Below are positions 1 to 6,932 of a stretch of 25,008 nt of DNA, piece after piece; within the stretch, counting starts at the first letter, position 1, and each line of letters begins with the position of its first letter. This stretch comes from Candidatus Nomurabacteria bacterium. GTDB taxonomy: Bacteria; Patescibacteriota; Minisyncoccia; Phycocordibacterales; UBA9973. The position numbers were made by a program, and so were the translations under genes. The DNA is taken from positions 1 through 25,008 of the forward strand of contig CAIQAW010000059.1 of assembly GCA_903869875.1 (NCBI GenBank), in the 5' to 3' direction. The notes beneath the pieces were generated by a model. That model did no database searches. It had not been told where the DNA came from and saw only the letters and a list, made by a program, of their open reading frames with translations.

Positions 1-50
1 TATATTATATTATTTAAAACTTTATATTATTATATAAGCACAAAGAATAT

Positions 51-236
51 ATGGCAAAAACATCAGTTAAAGCCCGTGCTGCAAAAACTCCAAAATTCTC
101 TTCAAGAGCGAAAAATCGCTGTTTTAAGTGTGGTCGTGGAAACGCATTTATGCGTGATTTTGGACTTTGCCGCATCTGTTTCCGTGAACTTGCAAACGAA
201 GGTATGTTACCTGGTATTCGCAAGTCTTCTTGGTAA
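51..236 (+). CDS. rpsN: 30S ribosomal protein S14, type Z (zinc-binding)
   Basis: Small-subunit protein S14 (61 aa), which binds 16S rRNA in the 30S head. The short zinc-ribbon form is clear: CFKC near residues 24-27 and CRIC near 40-43 give the four cysteines that hold Zn, followed by the family ending GIRKSSW. The first 20 residues are basic. The start ATG lies in the AT-rich context AAGAATATATG with no Shine-Dalgarno sequence. rpsH follows after 18 nt, the usual spc-operon order. The 50 bases before the gene are AT-rich and show no recognisable end of rplE, the usual upstream neighbour. Confidence 0.97.
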   Translation: MAKTSVKARAAKTPKFSSRAKNRCFKCGRGNAFMRDFGLCRICFRELANEGMLPGIRKSSW

Positions 237-254
237 TCTAAACGAATTTATTAT

Positions 255-647
255 ATGAAAGATCCTATTGCAGACATGATGAACATGTTGAAAAATGCAG
301 GAAATGCTGGTAAACCTACCATAACAATTCCTCATTCTAAACATAAACTTGCTATAGCTAAATGTCTAAAAGACCAAGGCTACCTTGCAAGTATAGAAGA
401 AGTAAAAAACAAAAACGGCATAATGTCGCTTACACTAGGTGTAGCGTACAGTGCTGGTCTACCAAAAATAAAGCATGTTGACCGTGTTTCTAAAACATCA
501 CGACGTGTTTATTCAGGTGTAGACACTATTACTAAAGTACGCCAAGGACAGGGTATCGTGGTGCTTTCAACACCAAAAGGTATTTTGTCAGGCAAGGACG
601 CCAAAACAGCCCAGGTCGGTGGTGAAGTCCTTTTTAACATCTGGTAA
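255..647 (+). CDS. rpsH: 30S ribosomal protein S8
   Basis: S8 (130 aa, normal length) binds the central domain of 16S rRNA and in many bacteria represses its own operon. The N-terminus DPIADMMNMLKNA and the C-terminal signature with STPKGILSGKDAK and GGEVLFNIW are typical of the family. The gene lies between rpsN and rplF with gaps of 18 and 9 nt, so it is co-transcribed. The start context is GAATTTATTATATG, again without Shine-Dalgarno. Confidence 0.97.
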   Translation: MKDPIADMMNMLKNAGNAGKPTITIPHSKHKLAIAKCLKDQGYLASIEEVKNKNGIMSLTLGVAYSAGLPKIKHVDRVSKTSRRVYSGVDTITKVRQGQGIVVLSTPKGILSGKDAKTAQVGGEVLFNIW

Positions 648-656
648 GAATTATAT

Positions 657-1193
657 ATGTCACGACTTGCAAAAAAACCAATCACAATTCCAGAAGGCAT
701 TACTGCTTCTTTTGAAGGTAGTACAATGACCATAACTGGTAAACTAGGTTCACTTAAGAGACTGTTTGATTTAGATGTTATCGGTGTCACTATCGATGGG
801 TCTGAAATAAACCTTACTCTAAAACGCAACACACCATACGGCCGTGCCTTGTGGGGTACATACGCGTCACACATTAACAACATGATTTCTGGTGTTACAA
901 CACCCTATGTTAAGAAGCTAATACTAGAAGGTATCGGATTCAAATCAGAAGTTAAAGGTAAAACTATCGACTTTGCACTTGGATTTTCACACCCTGTTAT
1001 AGTTCCTATACCAGAAGGCCTAACTGTTACAGCTGAAAAAAACAACATCACTGTTTCAGGTATAGACAAAGAAATGGTCGGCCAATTTACTGCTTCTATT
1101 CGCGCAATGAAAAAACCAGAACCATATAAAGGAAAAGGTTTCCGTTATGATGGTGAAGTTATTCGTCGTAAAGATGGTAAGAAGTCAGCATAA
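657..1193 (+). CDS. rplF: 50S ribosomal protein L6
   Basis: L6 (178 aa) sits near the GTPase-associated centre of the 50S subunit. The family start MSRLAKKPITIPEG, the repeated L6 fold (two copies of about 80 residues) and the C-terminal signature EPYKGKGFRYDGEVIRRKDGKK are clear. It starts 9 nt after rpsH and ends 11 nt before rplR. The start is preceded by AGAATTATAT, a recurring AT-rich motif in this operon in place of a ribosome binding site. Confidence 0.98.
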   Translation: MSRLAKKPITIPEGITASFEGSTMTITGKLGSLKRLFDLDVIGVTIDGSEINLTLKRNTPYGRALWGTYASHINNMISGVTTPYVKKLILEGIGFKSEVKGKTIDFALGFSHPVIVPIPEGLTVTAEKNNITVSGIDKEMVGQFTASIRAMKKPEPYKGKGFRYDGEVIRRKDGKKSA

Positions 1194-1204
1194 AGAATTA
1201 GATT

Positions 1205-1558
1205 ATGAAAACACTTACACAACAAAAAACACAAAAACGTTTACGTCTAAAAGCAAAAATCCGTTCAAAGATTTTTGGTACTGCAACATTGCCTCGTTTG
1301 TCAGTATTCCGTTCAAATGCACATATCTATGCGCAACTTATAAACGACGAACAACGCGTAACTATTGCTTCAGCTTCTGACCTAAGTATTACAAAAGGTA
1401 CAAAGCGTGAACATGCAGAACAAGTTGGTGCGGCTATAGGTAAAGAAGCTGCTGCAAAAGGTATAACCGAAGTGGTCTTTGACCGTAACGGTTTCAAATA
1501 TACCGGTCGAGTTCAATTACTAGCTGACGCTGCACGTGGTGCCGGCCTTAAGTTTTAA
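1205..1558 (+). CDS. rplR: 50S ribosomal protein L18
   Basis: L18 (117 aa) binds 5S rRNA and helps place it in the 50S central protuberance. The basic N-terminus with KTLTQQKTQKRLRLKAKIR, the PRLSVFRSNAHIYAQLI strand and the ending FDRNGFKYTGRVQLLADAAR are family signatures. It lies between rplF and rpsE with short gaps (11 and 12 nt) in canonical spc order. Confidence 0.97.
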   Translation: MKTLTQQKTQKRLRLKAKIRSKIFGTATLPRLSVFRSNAHIYAQLINDEQRVTIASASDLSITKGTKREHAEQVGAAIGKEAAAKGITEVVFDRNGFKYTGRVQLLADAARGAGLKF

Positions 1559-1570
1559 TAACTCAAATAT

Positions 1571-2230
1571 ATGGAAACAAAAACACAAACAACAAATACA
1601 ACTACATCTGCAAAGCCTTCTACAGGCTATGCTGGATCACGTCCTAGTTATGGTGCAGGTGCTAGGCCAGCTCGTTCTGGTGCACGCCCTGGTGGTGCTG
1701 GTGGTCGTTCTGACCGCGGACCACGTACATATGCTGACCGCCCAAAGCCTGAATTTGACCAAAAGATTCTAGACATTCGCCGCGTAACCCGTGTGGTTTC
1801 AGGTGGACGCCGTATGAGTTTTGCAGTTGCCCTAGTAATAGGCGACAAAAAAGGTTCAGTTGGTCTAGGTACTGGTAAAGGTGCCGACACTGCATTGGCT
1901 ATCAACAAAGCATTGAAAAGTGCAAAGAAAAACATGATCAAGGTTAAGTTTACAAAAACAAACTCTATACCTCATGAAGTTTTTGCAAAATACTGTAGTT
2001 CAAAAATTACATTAACTCCTAACCGTGGAAAGGGTATGGTTGCTGGTTCAGCAGTTCGCGACATATTAGTGTTTGCTGGACTTAAGAATGTTACTGGTAA
2101 AATAAACTCTGGTTCTAAGAACAAATTAAACAATGGTCGTGCAACTATGATGGCACTTTCAGAAGTCGCAGACAAGCGCATTTCTAAAGAAATGGTATCA
2201 GAAGAAGCAACTAAAGAAGTAAAAGCGTAA
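1571..2230 (+). CDS. rpsE: 30S ribosomal protein S5 with Gly/Arg-rich N-terminal extension
   Basis: S5 (219 aa) acts in decoding accuracy and mRNA unwinding at the 30S entry channel. The core begins around residue 57 (FDQKILDIRRVTRVVSGGRRMSF) and contains both the N-terminal double-stranded RNA-binding fold and the C-terminal domain (GVAGSAVRDIL-like region). The first 55 residues form an extension of low complexity, rich in Gly, Arg, Ala, Ser and Thr, longer than in E. coli S5 (about 167 aa) and probably disordered and RNA-binding. The C-terminus also carries an acidic/basic tail. It is part of the same operon. Confidence 0.97.
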   Translation: METKTQTTNTTTSAKPSTGYAGSRPSYGAGARPARSGARPGGAGGRSDRGPRTYADRPKPEFDQKILDIRRVTRVVSGGRRMSFAVALVIGDKKGSVGLGTGKGADTALAINKALKSAKKNMIKVKFTKTNSIPHEVFAKYCSSKITLTPNRGKGMVAGSAVRDILVFAGLKNVTGKINSGSKNKLNNGRATMMALSEVADKRISKEMVSEEATKEVKA

Positions 2231-2240
2231 GAATTAATAT

Positions 2241-2789
2241 ATGCAAATTCATCAAATTTCTCGACCCGCATCAAACCGCAAGGCCCAACAAGTAGGTCGT
2301 GGTGGTAAACGTGGAAAAACATCTGGCCGTGGAGGTAAAGGTCAAACAGCTCGTGCTGGTAACAAGCCTCGTCCGCAAATGCGTGACATTATCAAGAAGC
2401 TTCCTAAGCGTCGTGGTATGGGTAAAAACAGTAACAAGTCTATTGTTAGTGCAAACGAAGTACAAACAGTAAACTTGTCTTCTCTTGAAAAATTAGAAGC
2501 AGGTACAGTTGTAACTCGTGGTATGTTGTTCGACCGTGGTCTAGTACGTCGCAGTGAAGGTTCACTTCCTACAGTTAAAATACTTGGTACAGGTGAACTT
2601 ACTAAAAAACTAATCATTACACCTGGTATTGGTTATTCTGCAAGTGCAAAAGCAGCTATTGAAAAAGCAGGTGGTACAGTTGCAACAGAAGTTGTAGCAC
2701 CAACAGCTGCTGAAGTTAAAACAGCTAAAAAAGCAGCAAAGGCAGTTAAAACAGCAAAATCAACAAAAACAGCAAGTAAGAAAAAATAA
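2241..2789 (+). CDS. rplO: 50S ribosomal protein L15 with Lys/Ala-rich tail
   Basis: L15 (182 aa) is a late-assembly 23S rRNA-binding protein. The N-terminal GRGGKRGKTSGRGGKGQ signature is diagnostic, and the C-terminal domain (SLPTVKILGTGELTKKLII) follows. The last 40 residues are a Lys/Ala/Thr repeat-like tail beyond the usual length of about 145 aa. rpmD (L30), which normally sits directly upstream, is missing between rpsE and rplO (gap 10 nt); absence of L30 is a general CPR feature. The start context is AAGAATTAATATATG. Confidence 0.97.
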   Translation: MQIHQISRPASNRKAQQVGRGGKRGKTSGRGGKGQTARAGNKPRPQMRDIIKKLPKRRGMGKNSNKSIVSANEVQTVNLSSLEKLEAGTVVTRGMLFDRGLVRRSEGSLPTVKILGTGELTKKLIITPGIGYSASAKAAIEKAGGTVATEVVAPTAAEVKTAKKAAKAVKTAKSTKTASKKK

Positions 2790-2794
2790 AGTAT

Positions 2795-2890
2795 ATGAAT
2801 CCCGTTAGAAATCGCGGTCGCGATTTATATGGGGTGTGTACTATTACTAAATTAAATTTTATAATAGGTTTATGGTCAGTATTATTATAA
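2795..2890 (+). CDS. possible 31-aa leader peptide between rplO and secY
   Basis: A 31-codon open frame begins 5 nt after the rplO stop and ends in TAA 25 nt before the secY ATG. Its start context (AAAATAAAGTATATG) resembles those of the ribosomal genes. The product begins MNPVRNRGRD and ends hydrophobic (LNFIIGLWSVLL). It lies within the loop and left arm of the inverted repeat described next, so ribosomes on it would disrupt the fold that covers the secY start. It may equally be a chance frame in a dispersed palindromic repeat. No homology evidence is available, so confidence is low. Confidence 0.25.
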   Translation: MNPVRNRGRDLYGVCTITKLNFIIGLWSVLL

Positions 2891-2917
2891 CGACCGCGAC
2901 CTATTTCTAAACGGGAT
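2799..2917 (+). promoter_or_regulatory. long-range inverted repeat covering the secY start codon
   Basis: Left arm 2799-2820 pairs with right arm 2891-2917 in three blocks: ATCCCGT with ACGGGAT (7 bp), TAGAAAT with ATTTCTA (7 bp) and CGCGGTCG with CGACCGCG (8 bp), separated by a 1-nt and a 4-nt bulge on the right side. The right arm includes the first two bases of the secY ATG (2916-2918), so this fold would hide the start. The left arm can instead form a local hairpin (AAATCGC at 2809-2815 with GCGATTT at 2820-2826), which excludes the long fold. This is the layout of a switch or attenuator, but a dispersed REP-like repeat would look the same. Confidence 0.6.
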
Positions 2918-4187
2918 GAATACATTTTTTGCAAAACTAAAATCAATATTTACTGACAAGAATCTACGTAAACGAGTTTTGTTTATGGCGTTCTTCTTAG
3001 TGGTGTTCCGCATGTTAGCGGCAATACCAATACCAGGCGTAGACCAAGCTAGACTTGCAAACGTATTAGCTGGTAACCAGTTGTTTAGTATACTAAATGT
3101 ATTTTCAGGTGGTGGGCTTTCAACATTTTCTATTATAATGTTGGGGGTTGGTCCATACATAACTGCGTCTATTATAATGCAGTTGCTAACTATAATGGTA
3201 CCTCGTCTAAAAGAAATGTACCAAGAAGAAGGCGACCGTGGCCGTATTCGTTTTGCACAATATTCACGTATGTTGGCAGTTCCGTTAGCTGTGTTACAAG
3301 GTTTTACTTTGGTAACATTGTTGGCACGCCAAGGTGTTATTGCTATAAATTCACCATTTGCATATGTAGTTAACCTTCTAGTTATAACTGGTGGTTCTAT
3401 ATTGTTAATGTGGATAGGCGAACTATTATCTGAATTTGGTATCGGTAACGGTGTTTCGTTCCTAATATTCGCTGGTATCGTTGCTGCTATACCAACACAC
3501 ATTGCTCAGTTGCAATTTACACTTAACAGTAGTCAGGCAATAGAACTTATTGCTTATGCTGTAGCTGGACTAGCGTTGATAGCCGGTGTTGTATTTATAA
3601 CTGAAGCTGAACGCCCTATACCAGTGTCGTATGCACGCCAAGTTCGTGGCGACCGTGTTATAGGTGGTGGCGCAACATTTATACCTTTGAAAATGAACCA
3701 AGCAGGTGTAATACCAATTATATTTGCATTGTCTATATTACTGTTCCCTCAGTTAGCAGCAAGTTTCCTTTCAGGGCTTTCTTATAACTGGGCACATGTT
3801 ATAGCTAATGGTCTAACTGCATTCCTACAAAACAGTTGGTTGTACGCAGTTGTGTACTTTGCACTTGTAGTTCTATTTACTTACTTCTACACTGCAGTTA
3901 CTTTTGACCCAGAACAAATGTCTACAAACCTACAGAAAAGTGGTGCGTTTGTACCGGGCATTCGCCCAGGCCAAGCTACTACAGAATACATTTCACGTAT
4001 TGTGACTCGTATTACATTAGTGGGTGCTGTGTCACTGGGCTTCATTGCAGTGTTTCCACTGATAATGAAATCTATTACAGGCATTACGTCTTTGGCATTA
4101 GGTGGTACTGCATTGTTGATCGTTGTTTCAGTTGTTATAGACTTGATAAAACGTATCGACGCGCAACTATCAATGAAAGAATACTAA
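2916..4187 (+). CDS. secY: protein translocase subunit SecY
   Basis: SecY (423 aa) is the channel of the Sec translocon in the cytoplasmic membrane and works with SecE, SecG, SecA and the ribosome. The N-terminus MNTFFAKLKSIF leads into the first membrane segment and the plug region with IPIPGVD; ten hydrophobic segments follow. The cytoplasmic loops include RQVRGDRVIGGGATFIPLK (near residue 240) and the conserved C-terminal GIRPGQATTEYI loop. It is the last gene of the ribosomal run and ends at a strong hairpin. The start codon is in the right arm of a long inverted repeat, so translation may be controlled. Confidence 0.98.
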   Translation: MNTFFAKLKSIFTDKNLRKRVLFMAFFLVVFRMLAAIPIPGVDQARLANVLAGNQLFSILNVFSGGGLSTFSIIMLGVGPYITASIIMQLLTIMVPRLKEMYQEEGDRGRIRFAQYSRMLAVPLAVLQGFTLVTLLARQGVIAINSPFAYVVNLLVITGGSILLMWIGELLSEFGIGNGVSFLIFAGIVAAIPTHIAQLQFTLNSSQAIELIAYAVAGLALIAGVVFITEAERPIPVSYARQVRGDRVIGGGATFIPLKMNQAGVIPIIFALSILLFPQLAASFLSGLSYNWAHVIANGLTAFLQNSWLYAVVYFALVVLFTYFYTAVTFDPEQMSTNLQKSGAFVPGIRPGQATTEYISRIVTRITLVGAVSLGFIAVFPLIMKSITGITSLALGGTALLIVVSVVIDLIKRIDAQLSMKEY

Positions 4188-4192
4188 AAACA

Positions 4193-4223
4193 AAACTTGC
4201 CTGAACAAAATTCAGGCAAGTTT
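4193..4223 (+). terminator. intrinsic terminator after secY
   Basis: A perfect 13-bp stem (AAACTTGCCTGAA with TTCAGGCAAGTTT) and a 5-nt CAAAA loop start 5 nt after the secY stop. The T run after it is short and interrupted, so it may be leaky. It implies that adk needs its own promoter. Confidence 0.8.
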
Positions 4224-4284
4224 GCTGTTTACTTTTCGTCGGCCATTTAATCGAGCGTTGGTCCGACGCGATTCAGCAGAATCG

Positions 4285-4317
4285 ACTGTACACTGTAAAC
4301 TTTTCACTGTACACTGT
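4285..4317 (+). repeat. direct repeat ACTGTACACTGT upstream of adk, containing its likely -10
   Basis: Two exact copies of the 12-mer ACTGTACACTGT lie at 4285-4296 and 4306-4317. The second copy contains TACACT (4310-4315), exactly 6 nt before the adk ATG, the same -10 to start spacing seen at many genes here. A related array (reading CTGTACACTATTCACTG on the minus strand) precedes the gene that starts at 23906. A palindrome GATTCAGCAGAATC lies just upstream at 4270-4283, and a weak stem GTCGG/CCGAC spans 4235-4266. Confidence 0.6.
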
Positions 4318-4321
4318 ATTT

Positions 4322-4909
4322 ATGCATCCATATACATTTATATTCTTTGGTCAGTCTGGTGCCGGCAAGGGTACACAGGTTGAACTACTTAAAACAGTAC
4401 TTGAAAAAAAGGGCAGGAATGTTCTTAAAATTGAAACCGGTGTAAAATTCCGCGACTTGCTAACCAGCGACACACTAACCGGAAGACAAACCAAAGACCG
4501 CATTGGTCGTGGTTTGTTGTTACCAGACTTTTTAGCTATATCACTTTGGGGCCGTGCACTGATAGAACAGATTACCGGTAAAGAAGACTTGATATTAGAC
4601 GGTTTAGCCCGCCGACCACATGAAGCACAGATGTTAGACGGCGCCATGACTTTTTACAACAGACAAAAACCTTTTGTTGTATATATAAAAGTTTCTGAAG
4701 AGTGGTGTGCAAAAAGGTTGGCTGAACGTGGCCGTGGCGACGACACACCAAACCAGATTAAGAAAAGACTGGACTGGTTTAACTGGAACACCGTACCTTC
4801 TATTGCGTATTTCCATGAAAACCCAAACTATGTTTTTGTAGAAATAAATGGCGAACAGTCTATAGCAGACGTGCATAGAGAAATCTTAGAAAAAACAAAA
4901 TTAAACTAG
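4322..4909 (+). CDS. adk: adenylate kinase
   Basis: Adenylate kinase (195 aa) converts ATP + AMP to 2 ADP in the cytoplasm. The P-loop GQSGAGKGT lies at residues 10-18, a nucleotide-monophosphate binding region follows, and the LID/arginine region RLAERGRGDDTPNQIKKRLDW is clear. It is the short form: there is no zinc-binding four-cysteine LID. The usual DGFPR motif reads DGLARRPHEA, a divergent version. It lies between secY and map, the common spc-operon position, but a terminator precedes it and its own -10 (TACACT) seems to lie in the repeat upstream. map follows after 26 nt. Confidence 0.93.
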   Translation: MHPYTFIFFGQSGAGKGTQVELLKTVLEKKGRNVLKIETGVKFRDLLTSDTLTGRQTKDRIGRGLLLPDFLAISLWGRALIEQITGKEDLILDGLARRPHEAQMLDGAMTFYNRQKPFVVYIKVSEEWCAKRLAERGRGDDTPNQIKKRLDWFNWNTVPSIAYFHENPNYVFVEINGEQSIADVHREILEKTKLN

Positions 4910-4935
4910 TAAATTAATTTTTACAGAATTGTAAA

Positions 4936-5718
4936 ATGAGCATACTTATAAAAACACCCGAAGAAATACAAATACTACGCGAAGGTGGCAAAAGACTTGC
5001 CACTGTACTTGAAGCTGTAAAAAAAAAGGTGTTAAAAGAATGGCAAAACGGCCTAACTACTGACGAGCTGGATACCTATGCTGCCAAGTTAATACATGAC
5101 ATGGGTGACGTACCTGCATTTTTGCATTACCAGCCCGAAGGTGCGTCTATACCATACCCACGTAGTTTATGTGTGTCTATAAACCACCAGATAGTGCACG
5201 GCATACCAAATAAAAAAACTATTATAAAGGAAGGCGATATAGTATCGCTCGATCTTGGTTTAAAACACAAGGGCCTGTTTACTGACCATGCTGTTAGTGT
5301 AGTAGTGGGTAAGGGTGCAAAGCGCGACTACGAACTAGTAGACGCTGCCAACGGTGCATTGTTGGCCGGTATTGCTGCCGCATGTGGTGGTAACCGCGTT
5401 GGGGATATTGGTTATGCAATAGAACAATATCTAAAACCACACAAAGTTGCTATATACCGCGAAATATCTGGCCACGGTGTAGGGCGTTATATACACGAAG
5501 ACCCATACATACCAAACTACGGTAAACGTGGTTCTGGCGCCCTGTTAAAGCCAGGTATGGTTGTAGCCATAGAACCTATGATAGGTGCAGGTAGTATAAA
5601 AACAGTTATCGAGTCTGACGGATATACCATAAGCACCATGGACCGCAGCCACGCCGCCCACGCAGAACACACAGTTTTGATAACAGAAGGGGAAGCAGAG
5701 ATTTTGACTATAATATAA
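4936..5718 (+). CDS. map: methionine aminopeptidase, type I
   Basis: Removes the initiator methionine from new proteins (260 aa, usual length). The pita-bread fold signatures are present and the five metal ligands can be read: D106 and D117 (SLDLGLKHKGLFTDHAV), H180 (SGHGVGRYIHEDP), E213 (VVAIEPM) and E244 (HAEHTVLIT). There is no N-terminal zinc-finger extension, as expected for a bacterial enzyme. It follows adk by 26 nt and is probably co-transcribed. infA and rpmJ, which often come next, are not here; a terminator follows instead. Confidence 0.96.
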   Translation: MSILIKTPEEIQILREGGKRLATVLEAVKKKVLKEWQNGLTTDELDTYAAKLIHDMGDVPAFLHYQPEGASIPYPRSLCVSINHQIVHGIPNKKTIIKEGDIVSLDLGLKHKGLFTDHAVSVVVGKGAKRDYELVDAANGALLAGIAAACGGNRVGDIGYAIEQYLKPHKVAIYREISGHGVGRYIHEDPYIPNYGKRGSGALLKPGMVVAIEPMIGAGSIKTVIESDGYTISTMDRSHAAHAEHTVLITEGEAEILTII

Positions 5719-5726
5719 AATAAAAA

Positions 5727-5755
5727 AAAACCCCGGCGAAACTCGTCGGGGTTTT
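5727..5755 (+). terminator. intrinsic terminator after map
   Basis: The stem CCCCGGCG (5731-5738) pairs with CGTCGGGG (5744-5751) with one G-T wobble and an AAACT loop. It is flanked by an A run and four T. It ends the adk-map unit and may also serve the minus-strand gene at 5775-5936. Confidence 0.85.
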
Positions 5756-5774
5756 AAGTTTTTCAAGTAAAATT

Positions 5775-5936
5775 TTATTTACTTGTAACTGTGTTGGTTG
5801 TTATTACAGAGGATATTGCCATTTTTGTACAATTTTTATTGAATGTAATTATAAGACTTATTACAATAAGTAATATAACTAATGATATGCCTCCAAACAA
5901 TACAATCTTTGATTTTTGGTTATAATCTAATTTCAT
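5775..5936 (-). CDS. 53-aa single-pass membrane peptide, unknown function
   Basis: A short minus-strand gene supported by context. Translation gives MKLDYNQKSKIVLFGG, a hydrophobic stretch of about 20 residues (ISLVILLIVISLIITF) and a short polar tail (NKNCTKM to TNTVTSK). The topology is a basic N-terminus, one membrane segment and a Thr/Ser-rich tail; it could also be an uncleaved signal anchor. Support comes from a near-consensus promoter 27 nt upstream (TTGACT, 17 nt, TATAAT) and a shared terminator at its end. I do not recognise a family. Confidence 0.6.
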   Translation of the reverse strand: MKLDYNQKSKIVLFGGISLVILLIVISLIITFNKNCTKMAISSVITTNTVTSK

Positions 5937-5963
5937 TTTTATAAGAGCTTTAATGCGAATTAT

Positions 5964-5992
5964 ATTATAGCAAAAATTTTTGTAATAGTCAA
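5964..5992 (-). promoter_or_regulatory. strong sigma-70-type promoter for the 53-aa membrane peptide
   Basis: On the minus strand, TTGACT (5987-5992) is followed after 17 nt by TATAAT (5964-5969), preceded by TTGC. The predicted start of transcription is near 5957, leaving a leader of about 20 nt. Confidence 0.8.
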
Positions 5993-6009
5993 TGTTAAGA
6001 CAAAAAGGT

Positions 6010-6038
6010 TTGGAAATTAACGTTTTTTCTGCTACTAT
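6010..6038 (+). promoter_or_regulatory. promoter of ndk
   Basis: TTGGAA (6010-6015), a 17-nt spacer and TACTAT (6033-6038) with an extended TGC just before it. The leader to the ndk ATG would be about 23 nt. It is back to back with the minus-strand promoter at 5964-5992. Confidence 0.6.
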
Positions 6039-6067
6039 AGCCCTATTATTACTTATTTAGATTATTT

Positions 6068-6652
6068 ATGAAAAACCCAAAAGAAGAAGTTACATATGTT
6101 ATGTTGAAGCCAGACGGAGTCCAAAAGGGCTTAATTGGAGAGGTTATAAAACGTTTTGAACAACGAGATCTGAAGATAGTTGCTTTGGATATGTTTGAAG
6201 CTTCTCGCGAACAGGTAGATAACCATTATCCAAAGGATGAAACTTGGGTTACACGCTTAGGTCATAAAACATTAGCAACTTGTGAAAAATATAATATTGA
6301 TCCTATAAAGCAAATGGGTACAGACAAACCAGAAGAAATAGGTCCACAGGTAAGAAATTGGCTTCTAGATTATTTAACAATGGCTCCAGTCGTGCGTATG
6401 GTGGTTAAAGGTGTGCATGCAGTAGACGTTGTTCGTAAAATTGCAGGGGACACTATGCCATACAAAGCAGATATGGGCACTATCCGTGGAGATTTCTCTA
6501 TAGATTCACCAGCGTTAGCAAATGCAGAAAAACGTGCTGTCATGAATATTGTTCATTGTTCTGAAACTCCAGAAGAAGCGGAGCATGAAATAAAATTTTG
6601 GTTTGGAGAATCTGTAATTCATGATTATAAAAGATTTGGAGTAGATAATTAA
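6068..6652 (+). CDS. ndk: nucleoside diphosphate kinase with internal insertion
   Basis: Moves the gamma-phosphate from ATP to other NDPs through a phospho-histidine. Family motifs are the start YVMLKPDGVQKGLIGEVI (residues 10-27), GTIRGDFSIDSPALANAEKR (137-156) and the active-site NIVHCSE with catalytic H163, then EAEHEIKFWF. At 194 aa it is longer than the common 140-150 aa enzyme: residues about 55-105 (PKDETWVTRLGHKT to VRNWLLDYL) form an insertion in place of the short Kpn-side segment. Its own promoter lies upstream, and the first clear terminator is 240 nt downstream. Confidence 0.93.
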   Translation: MKNPKEEVTYVMLKPDGVQKGLIGEVIKRFEQRDLKIVALDMFEASREQVDNHYPKDETWVTRLGHKTLATCEKYNIDPIKQMGTDKPEEIGPQVRNWLLDYLTMAPVVRMVVKGVHAVDVVRKIAGDTMPYKADMGTIRGDFSIDSPALANAEKRAVMNIVHCSETPEEAEHEIKFWFGESVIHDYKRFGVDN

Positions 6653-6894
6653 AGTATATTATTTACTCTTGGTGTAGCAACATTACTACATAAGGTGCAA
6701 TAAACGATAATGTACAGGTTTGTCTATATTGATTTAGTTGTCATGTGGATATAAAATGTAATCACGGGTATCTTGTAAAGTATTAACTAGAACAATATAC
6801 TTATAGGGAATCGTTGTCCAAATTTATTTTTAAATCCATTTGGCGCTTTACCCACTTAGCTTTAACTAGCTAATGCATACCAGATAGCCGTAAT
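6653..6894 (+). other. 240-nt non-coding stretch downstream of ndk, small hairpins only
   Basis: No convincing reading frame. It contains several small inverted repeats: AAGTAT with ATACTT near 6778-6803, CCAAAT with ATTTGG near 6818-6843, and TTAGCT with AGCTAA at 6857-6874. It ends in the terminator at 6895-6920, so it is either a long ndk 3' end or an unrecognised small RNA. I found no known RNA family in it. Confidence 0.4.
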
Positions 6895-6920
6895 AAAAAA
6901 CCGACTTTCGTCGGTTTTTT
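6895..6920 (+). terminator. intrinsic terminator
   Basis: The stem CCGAC (6901-6905) with GTCGG (6910-6914) around a TTTC loop is extended by six A before and six T after. It is symmetric, so it can work in both directions. It separates the ndk transcript from the structured element at 6933. Confidence 0.85.
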
Positions 6921-6932
6921 ATATTGATAATA

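Noticed and set aside
1648..1941. Minus-strand frames opposite ribosomal, secY, ATPase and ftsH genes
   Set aside because: They are mirror frames of clear plus-strand genes, without promoters or recognisable domains.
4224..4283. Third copy of the A/B element upstream of adk
   Set aside because: Only the short palindrome GATTCAGCAGAATC is shared with copy A; the conserved loops and core are missing, and a 14-nt match could arise by chance.
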